Notes: generated from the letters alone by a model not told the origin. 64,000 bases of DNA from Grifola frondosa (GCA_001683735.1 LUGG01000023.1:806001-870000), one strand, 5' to 3'. Shown: positions 46,703 through 57,736, counted from the stretch's first letter. Made by a program: numbers and translations.

Positions 46703-48753
46703 ATGGCCTCAGTCTTCGTTCAGAGTGTCCTCATTCTCATAATAACGTTCCTTGTGTCTTGGTGGAAGCGCGCGAAACGAGCTAATCACAATGCTAATCT
46801 TCCTCTTCCACCTGGCCCGACGCCCCTCCCCGTTGTGGGCAATGTCTTCGACGTTCCCAAGGAATACTCGTGGTTGGCATATGGAGAGATGTCGGAGCGT
46901 TATGGTTCGTACCGCGCACCACCTTCAGGCTGTGCATAATCTTCATACTGATTACACAGGCGACCTGGTCCATCTACGCGCATTGGGGCAGTCAATCATA
47001 ATCGCTGGATCGTCCAAAGTTGCGCTTGACCTATTCGAGAAGAGGTCATCCACGTATTCGGACAGAGGACAGTCCATCATGGTTATCTTGTGAGTGGCGA
47101 ACCTTTGGCTATTATTATAATCCGCGCTCACTGTGTCACCATTGCATAGGACGGGTTGGGAGTGGAACCTAGGACTCCTACCCTACGGGAAATATTGGCG
47201 ACGGATTAGACGAACGTTTCACCAATACTTCCACCAATTGGCAATCCCGAAATATAGTAGGGTTCAACTTCGCGAAAGTCGCAGGTTCCTACACCACCTA
47301 CTAACCAGCCCAGACAAATTCGTAGCACATATCCGATTGTGAGTGCTTACGTCTGAGACTTCGTCGTTGATACCGATCTAAGTTACTCTATCGTAATGCA
47401 CAGTGCATTTGGGGCGACCCTGCTAAAGATCGTGTACGGAATCGAGCTGGCTGAAGATGACACCGAGTACACTCGTGTGGTAGAAAGTGCGCTGGAGGGG
47501 GCTATAGAAGGGCTTGTGCCGGGTCGGTTCTGGGTCGAATTCCTTCCATTCTTGCGACATATTCCATCCTGGATTCCTGGCGCTGGGTCCCAGAAGAAGC
47601 TGGCTACGTGGCGAGCGGACGCGCATGCCATGCGGGACGTACCTTATGCCGTGGCGAAACACGCTTATGTGAGTGCCCGCTCTCCTCGACGTATACGTTG
47701 TGATCTGAATCACAAACATACAGAACGAAGGGATCCCTTCGCCATCGATTGCGCGTAACTGTTTGAACAGAACTCGTATTTGGAGGGAGACTCCGCCGTG
47801 CAAGAAGAGGATATCGCAAAGAATGCCGTGGGCGTTGCGTACGCAGGTGAAATTCGTTGACCCGTATGTTGTCGCACATTCGCTCATTTCGTGTATGACA
47901 GCTGGAGCCGACACTGTAAGTCACCACTAGATTATCTTTCAAAATTATATGAAGGTTCTGAATTGATTCTAGACATACTCGACTATGCAATGGTTCTTCT
48001 TTGCCATGCTCTCCCATCCTGAAGTCCAACAGAAAGCACAGGCAGAGCTGGACGCGGTAGTCGGTCCAGACCGCCTCCCCGATTTCGGCGACCGCGATTC
48101 TCTTCCGTATGTGAATGCCATCGCTCTGGAGTGCTTTCGCTGGCAGCCAGTTGTGCCCCTTGGTGTCCCTCATCGCTCGATGGCCGACGATGAGTATGAC
48201 GGATATTCAATCCCAAGCGGATCCATGATCATTCCGAATATCTGGTATGCCCCACGTTCGCACTGGACTTGATTATATAAAATGATCCAATGTGTATCTC
48301 AGGGCCTTCACTCGAGATACAGACGTCTATGCGGAGCCTGAACGCTTCAATCCAGACCGATTCATCAAGGATGGACGGTTGGATCCCAATGTTAAGGATC
48401 CGCGGACTCTCATATTTGGTTTTGGACGAAGGTGTGTCTCATAATATTCGCGCTCTTCTCATCTTCAACTACTTGCTTTTTAGAATATGCCCTGGCCGTC
48501 ATCTAGCGGACGCATCGCTCTTCATCAATGTTGCCTCCGTGCTTCACGTATACGACATCGGCCCGCCACTAAATGCGAACGGAGAGCCGATCCGACTTGA
48601 GCCGACTGCAACATCTGGCTTCCTATCGTGAATACTCATTGTCATCTCGAAACGACGGGACTGACATTGCGCAGGTATCCGGCACCTTTCAAATGCACCA
48701 TCAAGCCCCGCTCGGCGGCAACAAGGAACATGATACTTGCGAATTGGAAATGA
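46703..48753 (+). CDS. Cytochrome P450, type 1 (P450-9), best preserved copy
   Basis: Haem monooxygenase, membrane-anchored. Exons by splice reading: 46703-46904, 46960-47089, 47150-47338, 47404-47668, 47771-47846, 47902-47915, 47973-48244, 48303-48431, 48484-48627, 48675-48753. They total 1500 nt, 499 residues. Motifs in order: MASVFVQSVLILIITFLVSW anchor; LPLPPGPTPLPVVGN; YSDRGQS; C-helix WRRIRRTFHQYF; HIPSWIPGAGSQKKLATWRA; AAGADT on a 14-nt exon; ExxR as ECFRW; FGFGRR/ICPGRHLADASLF; end ARNMILANWK. If exon 5 starts at the acceptor used by paralogues (47724), a lost base near 47756 breaks the frame. The later AG at 47769-47770 restores it, dropping about 16 residues (NEGIPSPSIAR-ELFEQ). This is the copy most likely to be expressed as a full P450. 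It is paired with SEC20-C. Confidence 0.9.
47902..47915 (+). other. 14-nt micro-exon coding the P450 I-helix AGADT
   Basis: CTGGAGCCGACACT lies between an acceptor (TATGACAG) and a donor (GTAAGTC). With the G left from the preceding exon it codes A-G-A-D-T, the oxygen-activation threonine motif. The same isolated 14-nt exon appears in P450-2, -4, -6, -8, -10 and -11. Confidence 0.75.
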
Positions 48754-48759
48754 CGTGTT

Positions 48760-49456
48760 CTCAAATATCCATATGAAATACTTTTGGGGAGATATCCCCA
48801 GAGCTTGGAGATGACGGTGTCCGTTGCTGGTTTTTCTTGAAGGATGTGTTGCCCCCTATCCCGAAGTATCATCGTATGCAATGTTTTTCGGTAAATCCAA
48901 GTGGATTTGTTTACGGCTTCATGATTCGAACAGGTGCGCCGCAGCCTGAAACGCAATTCGATCGTGGCAAGTCCTTCATCTCTCGTTATTATGACGACTA
49001 TGACTTCGATACAAACAAATTCAGCTCCTCTCTGCGGCACATAGCCATGTCATCTGATGACAAATATTAGGGTCCGAGATCTGAACCACACAGAGGAGCT
49101 GGCGGGGCCGCGATCGCAGGAAGGATTGCAGTCCCAATTGTGCGCCCCCTTCATCGGGCTGACGTTAAGCGCAAGTTTGACACACATATTCTACCGCAGA
49201 ATGTGAGGATGGCCAATACGTAAGTTCTGCAACATTCGTCTTACTACATCAGCGTTGTGCACCATCCCGTACTTGGCTGGAACATCGCTTGACCTGTTTC
49301 GTTCGACAAACTTACAGCCTTTATTACCGTATAAATTTCCAGTCTTCCACCAGCTGACTAGTTCTATTCGAACAGGTGCACTCTGGCAATGTTGAGGGTC
49401 CGTACCTCATCGCGGTCATTCAAAGTGCCATGATGTAAAATATACCGTTTCTGTGG
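48760..49456. repeat. Duplicated spacer between P450-9 and P450-10
   Basis: Inverted counterpart of 9480-10123 and partly of 27780-28110. It contains ATGACTTCGATACAAACAAA-like and GGCGGGGCCGCGATCGC-like stretches. No gene supported. Confidence 0.5.
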
Positions 49457-49463
49457 TATATAA
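49457..49463 (+). promoter_or_regulatory. TATA box of P450-10
   Basis: TATATAA about 46 bp upstream of the ATG at 49509. It has the same position and flanks as the box of P450-4 (9449-9455). Confidence 0.55.
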
Positions 49464-49508
49464 CCTAGCTCCAAATACACACACAGCAAGCGTAGAACTA
49501 CTTCCAGC

Positions 49509-51549
49509 ATGATGCCCCTCGATACACCTATCATCCTCTTCCCTATCCTATCACTTGCGCTAACGATCTTGTGGTTCCACATGAATCGCAACATATCAAA
49601 TCCCAGGAACCTTCCGCTTCCCCCTGGTCCAAGGCCTCTCCCAATTGTCGGCGATTTTTTCGATATACCTAGAGATTTTCCGTGGCTGACGTACCAGAGC
49701 TTGTCTAAAAAATATGGTGCGTTTCATGCCCGAGCATCTGTCCCATCTAACATCACTTGTAAGGTGGTATCGTACATTTGCGCATCATGGGTCAATCCAT
49801 CATCATTGCCGGTACATCTGATGTGGCGATCGAGCTTCTCGAGAAGAGATCCGCGAATTACTCGGACAGGGCGACATCGGCAATCATCCCATTGTGGGTC
49901 GTTCACGATGTTCATTGTCGTACATGCACTCATTCATATTCAGGCTGGGCTGCGACTGGGTCATAGCGCTGATACCGTACGGGCAGCGATGGCGGCGTAC
50001 GCGACAGATAATTCATCAGTACTTCAACTACCGAATGGGAGACTGGCAGATTTCTTCGGAACTTGGTGACCAACTCTAATCGTTTCACATATCATCTTCG
50101 CTTGTGAGTATTCAGTATCTTTATGCCTTCATAGACTCTTATTTCTTCATGTGTGACAGTGCTCTCATGAGATCAATGGTGAAGATAATGTACGGATTCG
50201 AGCCTCAAGACGACAAATACTTCTTCTTGCTAGAGAAGGCATCCGAGAGCACCACAGAGGGGCTTGTTTCAGGCACCTTTCTGGTCGAATTTATTCCGTT
50301 TCTGAAGTACATTCCATCTTGGTTTCCTGGGGCGGGTTTCCAGAAGAAATTCGCCGAATGGCGTGCTGCTTCTGCGGGTCTGAGGGATATACCTTTCGGT
50401 GTTGCTAAGGAGGCTTTCGTGAGTATTCTCTCAAGTATAGATGCTCGGATAGGAATATTGATTGGTATGCACAGAACGCGGGGACAGCTTCATCGTGCAT
50501 CGAGACTGCGCTACTTGAGAAGATTTCTCGGAACGGTGGTGAATATGCTGTCGAGGAGGAGAAATTCGCCAAGGATGCTCTGGCGACTGCGCACGAAGGT
50601 ATGTGCATGGCGTCGCTCGCAGCGCGTTCATTCACGATCTTACCTTCACACTCAAGGCGGTGCAGATACTGTGAGTGGCATAGCGCTCCGATTGATGCCA
50701 GAAGTTGACGAATTCGTCTCAGTCATTTTCGTCGATCCACTGGTTCTTCGCCGCCATGCTTGCACATCTAGAGGTACAGAGGAAAGCACAGGTGGAGCTG
50801 GACGCTGTAATCGGCCCAGGACGACTCCCGACGTTCTCCGACCACGACTCGCTTCCATATATCAACGCCGTCGTGGTCGAATGCCTGCATTGGTGCCCAG
50901 TGGTACCAGCAGGGGCACCGCATCGCGTGATGGCGGATGATGAATATAATGGATACTTCATCCCGAAAGGATCGATAGTCATATCCAATATCTGGTTGGT
51001 ATCGTACCTCGTTGGTACTCACTAGATGAAGTAATTATTGGTTCCTCAGGGCACTTGCTCGGGATGCGTCGGTGTATGCAGAACCTGAAGACTTCAATCC
51101 CAACCGCTTCCTTAAGGACGGAAAGCTGGATCCCGACGTCAGGGACCCAAGCACACTGATGTTCGGATTTGGCAGGAGATCAGTATCTTGACCTAGGCGG
51201 AGCAGTATTGCTTCTTCACAGTTTCAAAAGCTGACCTTCGCCGTGCAGAATTTGTCCTGGACGCCATTTGGCCGATGCGTCGCTTCTTCATTTATTAGCC
51301 GTTCCATACTACATGTGTACGAGATCAGTCCGCACCTTGATGAGAAGGGTCGGCCGATATCATTTAAACCTGCTATGATGCCGGGAGCCTTCTCGTGAGT
51401 ATAACGGCTGCGGGATCACCTGGTGTTTTGATCTCGATTTCTTTGTGTATAGGTACCCAGTGCCGTTCAAGTGCACGATCAAGCCTCGCTCAAAAATAGC
51501 GGAGAAGCTGATACTTGCTACGACGGACCTGCCGGAAGAGCCCATCTAA
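49509..51549 (+). pseudogene. P450-10, type 2, with ExxR changed to ExxH
   Basis: Mirror paralogue of P450-4. ATG 49509 gives MMPLDTPIILFPILSLALTI, LPLPPGPRPLPIVGDFFDIP, GIVHLRIMGQSIIIAGTSDV, YSDRATS, and the C-helix PYGQRWRRTRQIIHQYF. About 29 bp are then missing relative to P450-4 (after FNYRM, about 50037), shifting the frame. The F/G exon (50160-50420) and the following exon are open, and the 14-nt I-helix exon codes GGADT. In the K-helix, ECLH replaces ECLR: the invariant arginine codon is CAT (His) at 50888-50890. The meander and FGFGRR and ICPGRHLADASLL are present, but the haem exon frame fails after that. The last exon ends ATTDLPEEPI at TAA 51547-51549. The lost K-helix arginine plus a deletion indicate a dead gene. 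Confidence 0.85.
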
Positions 51550-51564
51550 GTTGAGCACATTGCA

Positions 51565-51790
51565 ACATCGGATATTCTATCGTGAATAGTCCATGTGCCA
51601 TCAAACCCCACTCGGCGGCAGCAAGAAACGTGACACTTGCGAACTGGAGATGATTGTTTCCGATGGACATGCTTGTAGAATAAGTACTTCTGGGAGATAC
51701 CCCGAGAACTTTGAGTCGATAGTGTCCATCATGGGCTGTCGATAACCGTACATTCCTAACTATCATTCTGTGCACTGTGTTTCAGAAAAT
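51565..51790 (+). pseudogene. Type-1 P450 3'-tail relic after P450-10
   Basis: The sequence GTGCCATCAAACCCCACTCG, then GCAGCAAGAAACGTGACACT, resembles the type-1 terminal exon and stop (compare 54970-55045), followed by its usual 3' flank (CATGCTTGTAGAATA-GTACTT-TGGGAGATA). No earlier exons are present. It mirrors the relic at 7262-7330. Confidence 0.5.
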
Positions 51791-52075
51791 ATAAATAAAT
51801 CTTTTTCGGGCAGAGCGAACGTTTAGGAGGTCTTAGGACTCTGTGGCATCACAATTATAACCGTTGGCTGTCACTTGCAATGTGGTTGCTACAAGTCTGC
51901 GAGGCTAAATGCAATCGTTATCATCGCAAGTATTATCGCTGCGACATTTTCTTCCTAACATTATAGCCTCACTCAGAGAGCCTAGGCTATGGCGTCTGAC
52001 TTCAGCTCCCTCTTCCTGGTGTCCGTAACTTACGGTACTTAAGTAAGTTCATCTACTTCAATTCGGAGTGGGAAG
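51791..52075. other. Spacer, nothing recognised
   Basis: AT-rich with no supported gene. Confidence 0.35.
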
Positions 52076-52295
52076 CATCAGCAAAACCCAAATTTTCCTT
52101 TTAGTTACTTTTTTGTTACTTAAAATGCTTATTTAAGAAAATTAAGAAGAAAAAGGAACAAAAGTAGGGCTCGCTCCTTTTTTTACTTAAAAAGTGTCCA
52201 AAAAGGCAATTTTTCACGTTGATAAGGAAGAAAAGAACCGAAAAGAACCGAGAAGAGCCCAAAGCGTGGCAAGGAAAATTCGAGTTTTGCTGATG
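52076..52295 (+). mobile_element. MITE-like inverted-repeat element, about 220 bp
   Basis: The left end CATCAGCAAAACCCAAATTT(TCCTT) at 52076-52100 and the right end at 52271-52295 are inverted copies agreeing at 23 of 25 bases. The interior is AT-rich, with runs of T and A and repeated TTACTT words, and no coding frame. Target duplication is not clear, so the superfamily cannot be assigned. Confidence 0.6.
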
Positions 52296-52319
52296 AAGTT
52301 ATTTTAAGCGCCACAGTGT

Positions 52320-52830
52320 ATATGACCGTGATCATGTGTGGGCAACAGGTACGCTCTCGTCTTCTCTTCCTGCACTAAGGCTGCACTGCTTCTGTCATCT
52401 TTCCTTCGCCGGTGCGCCTTTCCTACTCTCTTGCCATCCCTTCCGTTCGATGCGTTCGCATGTGCTACCGGTTCCGTTGACACGTCCCACCACCCTCGCT
52501 CGAACCCGTTTCATCATCCGGTCCATTTTTACACTATGACCTCGAATATTCATCCTGTGTCGCGTTCGTCGCATATGTCCGCTACAGCCGTCTAAACGCT
52601 GTGTACCGCCATGTCCATTGCTGCGTATGCAGCATTCTCGTTGCGCTATCCTTGCTGGCTCTGTGGACGCACGCGTCATTGCGACAAGACTGGCGCTGCC
52701 CTCTATATGTGCTATTGCCGTCCCTCTTCGCGTTGACCTTATGGGAAAGCTCGAATTTCATCGTTTGTCTCGTGTTCAGTCGCGTGCCTCAGGTACTGAC
52801 AACAAATTTACAGTGTCTGTTCACCGAATA
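52320..52830 (-). repeat. Dispersed repeat R1, inverted copy
   Basis: The reverse complement matches 31840-32090 and 32820-33080: GTTCCGTTGACACGTC, CCGGTGCGCC, CCGTCTAAACGCTGTGTACC and AGCATTCTCGTTGCGCTATC. It is the only R1 copy found right of the conserved genes, in the opposite orientation, like the P450s there. Confidence 0.6.
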
Positions 52831-53640
52831 TTTTTTAAATAATCAACAAAATTGAACGACCGAACAGTGAGCATGTCAAACGTAGGCAAGCGGAAGTCAA
52901 CAGCTAATTCGGCAGCACGTCACAGCGCATTAAGTATCTGAAGTATCTGCGGTGGACCAGTCCTAATGGTGCGCCACAATGTGGCGGTATCATCAGTGAC
53001 ATGTCGTGCGATAACAGAACGCTGCAGGGTCCTCCATATCCTATGGCCGCACTCGGGATGAGGAGGTTTGCCACATCATGCATCGATGTTGTGCCACTAC
53101 ACTTTCACAGCAGCTGTCTGTGCCTCATGACGATACTGGGAAGATGACTTCCCTTCAATGTCGTCAGCTCTCATTCAGACTGTCTGATATATCCCCATAG
53201 CAGCCTGATAGAAACATGCAGCAGTGGGTCAATGTTTTTGCAGTTTTCACGCTTCCTGTTCTACTTATCACCGTGTTTATCTAGCTGGGCTCTACGTGCC
53301 AGTGAATCTGTACTTTCAACTGCCAAGCCGGAAAGCGGTGCGATATCCGCAATATTCTATAACTTGTGACTGATAGCCTCTGATAGCATCGCATTGCGGC
53401 TATGCAACCGTATCTCGCATCAAGTATGTTCCCATCTATTATCCTCCATTGAACTTCTGATTGTTCTAGATGGAGTGTGTTCTAGGTGGAGTGTGCTGTC
53501 AGAGCCTGTGAATTTGAGCATGTGTGATGAATCCGGAGACAATATGCTCTCATGGCAGTCAGGCATGATCACAGATACAGGCTCAGGCAAAGATTAAGTA
53601 CAGACCATCACGGCGATGCTAGGAAGACGGACTTCCTTCC
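52831..53640. repeat. Spacer and duplicated 5' flank of P450-11
   Basis: 52860-53200 shows scraps similar to 30330-30520 (CGACATGTCACTG-like and GGCGGTATC words). 53200-53640 matches the P450-9 5' flank (46290-46702), including CATGGCAGTCAGG-TGATCAC and the conserved leader. No gene supported. Confidence 0.5.
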
Positions 53641-55045
53641 ATGGCCTCAGTCTTCGTCCAGAGCGTCCTCATTTTCATAATAACGGTCTTTGTATGAAAA
53701 GAAGTCGTCCATTTATTCCGACAGAGTGCAGTCCGTCATGGGTCCCTTGCGAGTCGCGAAACCTTCAGCTATTGTTGTAACCCGCGCTCACTATGTCACC
53801 GTTGCATAGGATCGGTTTGGAGTGGAGTCTAGGACTTATACCCTACGGGAAGTATTGGCGACGAGTTAGACGAACATTCCATCAATATTTTAACCAATTG
53901 GCAATCCCAAAGTACAAAGGAATTCAACTGCATGAAAGTCGCCGGTTTCTACACCATCTATTGTCCAGCCCAGACAAATTCGTAGTACATATCCGCTTGT
54001 GAGTGCTTGTCTCTAACCTCATCCCGGATACTGATCTAATATGTTTTATCATTATGCGCAGTGCATTTGGGGCAACCATATGACTCCGCCGTACAAGAAG
54101 ATGATGTTGCAAAGGATGCCGCGGGCGTTGCATACATAGGTTGGAGGCTTCCATGTGTTCTTTGCCGTACATTCGCTCACTTCGTGCGTAACAGGTGGAG
54201 CCGACACTGTAACTCACTCCTAGATTATCCTTTACAATTCTCTGACATTTTTGAATTTATCGTAGACGTTCTCTACTATGCAATGGTTCTTCTTCGCCAT
54301 GCTCTCCCATCCTGAAGTCCGGCGGAAAGCACAGGCAGAGTTGGATGCAGTCGTCGGTCGAGACCGCCTCCCCGATTTCAACGACCGTGATTCTCTTCCA
54401 TACGTGAATGCCGTCGCCCTGGAATCCTTTCGCTGGCAGCCAGCTGTCCCTCTCGGTATCCCGTATTGTTCGACGGCCTCCGATGAGCACAATGGTTATT
54501 CAATCCCAAGCGGGTCAATGATCATCGCGAATATCTGGTACGCTCCACGTTCCCACCAGACTGGATTACAGCAAGTGGTTCAACGTTTATTGCAGGGCGT
54601 TTACTCGCGATACAGACGTGTACGAGGAGCCTGAACGCTTCAATCCGGACCGATTCATCAAGGATGGGAGGTTGGATCCCAACATGAAAGATCCGCGGAA
54701 TCTCATATTCGGTTTTGGACGAAGGTATGTGTCCCAGAATGTTCATGCTGTTCTCCTAAGCTTACTATTTTTCAGAATATGTCCTGGCCGCCATCTAGCG
54801 GACGCGTCGCTCTTCATCAATGTTGCCTCCGTGCTTCATGTATATGATATCGGCCCTCCTCTAGATGCAAACGGAGAGCCGATCCATCTTGAGCCGATTG
54901 CAACGTCTGGTTTTCTATCGTGAATAACCACCTTCATTCCAATAAGACGGAACTGACAATGCGCAGGTATCCGGCACCTTTCAAATGCACCATCAAACCC
55001 CGCTCGACGGCGGCAAGAAACATGATACTCGCGAACTGGAAATGA
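53641..55045 (+). pseudogene. P450-11, type 1, with two internal deletions
   Basis: The gene opens MASVFVQSVLIFIITVFV and then jumps, after a TGA, to the end of exon 2 (AAGTCGTCC--TTATTCCGAC), so the hinge and first substrate region are gone. The C-helix exon is intact (GLEWSLGLIPYGKYWRRVRR). The F/G exon is reduced to AFGAT and fused directly to DSAVQEDDVAKDAAGVAYIG, deleting the F-G region. From there it is clean: GGADT micro-exon, [20 protein letters not shown], ExxR as ESFRW, FGFGRR, ICPGRHLADASLF, and end ARNMILANWK at TGA 55043-55045. The missing parts include much of the substrate pocket, so it is non-functional. Mirror counterpart of P450-6. Confidence 0.88.
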
Positions 55046-55049
55046 CTTT

Positions 55050-55440
55050 TTCTTAGTAACAGACATGCTTATACAATACCTTTTGGGAGGTGTCCCGAGA
55101 GCTTGCAGTCGTGGTCTTCTTTTGAAGGATGTTTTGAACCCATAAAATATAAGTGAATTTATTTATGCCTCAGGGATTTGAATGGATAGTGGCAGACGCT
55201 GGACGCCCACCATGGCTGCGACAGTTTCCAATGATCGGCTGTCACTTGAAATTGAAAAGTTGTCATCGTGGCAAGTTCCACCTCTCTCGCCTAGTTATGT
55301 CTTCAGCACAATGACTTCAGATCTATTTCCTCAGGTTGTGAAGTCTCATTCCTACTGAGAAGCTAGAGTCGCGCTGAATTGCTGAACAATATTGCCATAG
55401 ACGAAACACGCATCGAGAATCTGATGGCCTCGATGCTAGG
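55050..55440. repeat. Duplicated 3' flank of P450-11
   Basis: Reverse complement of 16640-17000 (ACAGACATGCTTATACAATA; GACGCTGGACGCCCACCATG). No gene. Confidence 0.55.
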
Positions 55441-55459
55441 ATCAGGAAATTGGATTACC

Positions 55460-55816
55460 TGTCGGACCAGTTTGGAAGGCTGATCTTCGCCGTGCAGAAT
55501 TTGTCGTGGGTGCCATTTGGCCGATGCGCTGCTCTTCAAGCTTCATTACTGCCACATCTGTACTGCACGTGTATGAGATCAGCCTGCATCTCGATGAGAA
55601 GAGCCGGCCGGCACCGTTGAAACTTGCTGTGAAGCCGGGAGCTTTCGCGTGAGTGTGACGGCTGCGAGATCATCGTGTGCTGTGATCTCGCTTCGTTTGG
55701 TGTGTAGGTACCCAGTGTCGTTCAAGTACACGATCAAGCCTCACTCAGAAATAGCAAAGAGGCTGATACTTTCTACGATAGACCCACAGGAAAACACGTC
55801 GGTATCGGCGTTATGA
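55460..55816 (+). pseudogene. Type-2 P450 relic, last two exons (mirror copy)
   Basis: The haem exon reads IC-RGCH-LADALLF and then loses frame. The terminal exon reads YPVSFKYTIKPHSEIAKRLI with a stop at 55814-55816. Both relics (here and 16236-16600) share the Pro-to-Arg and Arg-to-Cys changes, so decay preceded the inverted duplication. Confidence 0.7.
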
Positions 55817-56520
55817 TGGATCTAACATTTTATTCTCGAATGTGAAGGTCCCGTGCATGTCGCAGCTGTTAAGGACGGTTGGTAATCTGCATTTTCCAAT
55901 CCACCTGAATGAGGGTCCGGTGGGTATCCAGACACAGTCCGAAGGTCGACTATATAGCTTGAAGCACCACTTGACTCGTGATGATAGAAGCCGCCCGCAA
56001 TCAGAAGATATATATATCTCTTGACACGCCGTACGTTGTAAAGATGCCAGGGTCAGAGTATCTTGGATGAGAGTAATTAGACAAAGCGCTACGTCGAGTG
56101 GAATTGTCCTACGAATATGTGCCTGGTTTCAGGTATCAGCTCCCGGATTTATAGTGTGCACCATACCTGGGAATGACACGCCGGTAGAGAGTGCCATAAT
56201 GCCGTGGCCAACCACTTCGATTTGAAGATGACTATGGAATCATGGTGAGAGGTTGTACGACAGGTATCCTGCTCGTCTACCTCACGAGATATATGTCTGG
56301 ACAGGGTAGTTAGGATTAGCTTCATGAGCACTAAAACGCTCGTAAGCATTATAATGAGGTTTTCAAAAGACTGACTGACCGCAGCGAAGAATGTATTGGC
56401 CGAGAGCAAGGTCAGCTAGAATGCGCGAGGATGGCCTACCATCATAAAATCAAAAGAATGAACTCTGGACGGGCATTGAGCTTCCCTGCGACACATCAAG
56501 TGCCATTAGAGCTTCTTGGA
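55817..56520. repeat. Inverted duplicate of 15470-16235
   Basis: Non-coding stretch shared with the left arm in reverse orientation. It ends near 56520, which marks the right boundary of the duplicated P450 material. Confidence 0.65.
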
Positions 56521-56799
56521 CCTTGGCCTATTCCGACGGAAAAGGTTGTTATCAGCGGGCAAGGTCTGATTTGACATTGAAAGGTGCACATACGGAGCTG
56601 TTATCTGCCGCTCGATTTGGAAAGAGATAGATATCCGAAGTGCCCTTATGATCCAAGCAATAATGTCGTCGACAAGGGTGTGGGTTTTGTGCTACCATCC
56701 TGAAGAGAAAATATATACTGAGCAAGGTGCGTGAAAGGACTCATCAAAATATACGTGATAATAGCGTTGGGTTGGACCTGGAGCATATGAGGGTCAGAT
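56521..56799. other. Spacer right of the duplicated block
   Basis: No gene or repeat recognised. Confidence 0.35.
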
Positions 56800-57178
56800 G
56801 TGTCACTCAATACATTGCAGCACAAACCCATGAATCTGTTGTAAATGTCACCTGCACTCTTGATAGACAGTCTGGAAGTATCGCACCGATGGAGTTAATA
56901 TCCCTGACATGACTATTAATATATCTGTGAAAATGTTTGTCAGTGAATATTCGACAACAAGCTGAAAGACTGTGGCGGATCACTGCAGGCTGGCTCACAA
57001 ATCCCAACGTCAGAGCCTCAATCAATACCATTAACTCAATACAAATAATGCATCAGCGAACATTCAATTACAAACCCGTAGCTAGAACGGGAAGACTGCT
57101 CACCGCACTCCACACATATGTGTGCGCACTGACATTGACAGTCAGTGCAAGAGAAACGAGGGCAGCTGCGGTCTTCAT
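56800..57178 (-). pseudogene. AA9 LPMO-like 5' fragment
   Basis: The ATG at 57178 begins a signal peptide, MKTAAALVSLALTVNVSA, followed by HTYVWSA. In fungal AA9 polysaccharide monooxygenases the mature protein starts with the copper-binding His followed by a T-VW pattern, and an intron often follows. Exon 1 is 57104-57178 with donor GTGAGC. Past the intron the reverse strand reads VNGID-stop-G, resembling VNGVDQG but with TGA in place of the glutamine codon. Only weak LPMO-like scraps follow (SHVRDINSI). No catalytic core is visible. A decayed gene start is the best reading; the competing plus-strand frame at 56937-57362 has no recognisable features. Confidence 0.4.
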
Positions 57179-57364
57179 TTCTACAAAAGATGAGCTCTGG
57201 AAAAATATCGATGGTGATAAGGGCGTTTTATACTGCTCTCCAGAAACTATCGAGGCGACTTGGTGCCAATTTTTCGAGGGATGTATCAGGCAGATATTCG
57301 GGCACAACCGCAGAAATCAAGGTGATACTCTGCATCGAATATTAGCGAACTCGGTGAGTTGATG

Positions 57365-57736
57365 AGGATTCCCTGCACCAGATTGTTACATTCGTTACAT
57401 TCGAAATCTGAACTTTCGACGCTCTCGAAGAAAGTCCACGAAGAGGATAATGGGCGTCATCATGGTTATCGTCGTGGAACTTAAAATATGAGATTCAGCA
57501 GGATAGCCGAGACGGACGATAATATATCTGACCTTCAAACACGAACAAAATATCCCTAGACGGAGGTATCACCGAGAGCCCTACGGCTCCGAGACCGTAC
57601 AATGCTCTAGGCAGGTCACCTTTGCATAAACTCAAGGCAACTTTGTATTTCCCGAGAACGCCGACTCCATGATCACGAAAAATTCCGTCTGCAACACCTG
57701 TTGATCGATCAGAATCGGGAACTCAAGTTGAGCAGC
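57365..57736. other. Spacer left of the inverted-repeat element
   Basis: No gene recognised. Confidence 0.35.

Noticed and set aside
1..56520. Secondary-metabolite biosynthetic cluster
   Set aside because: Only P450s and SEC20 copies are present. No PKS, NRPS, terpene cyclase, transporter or pathway regulator was seen.
56937..57362. 141-codon plus-strand frame
   Set aside because: No recognisable domain. The opposite strand has a better-supported signal peptide and LPMO-like start.
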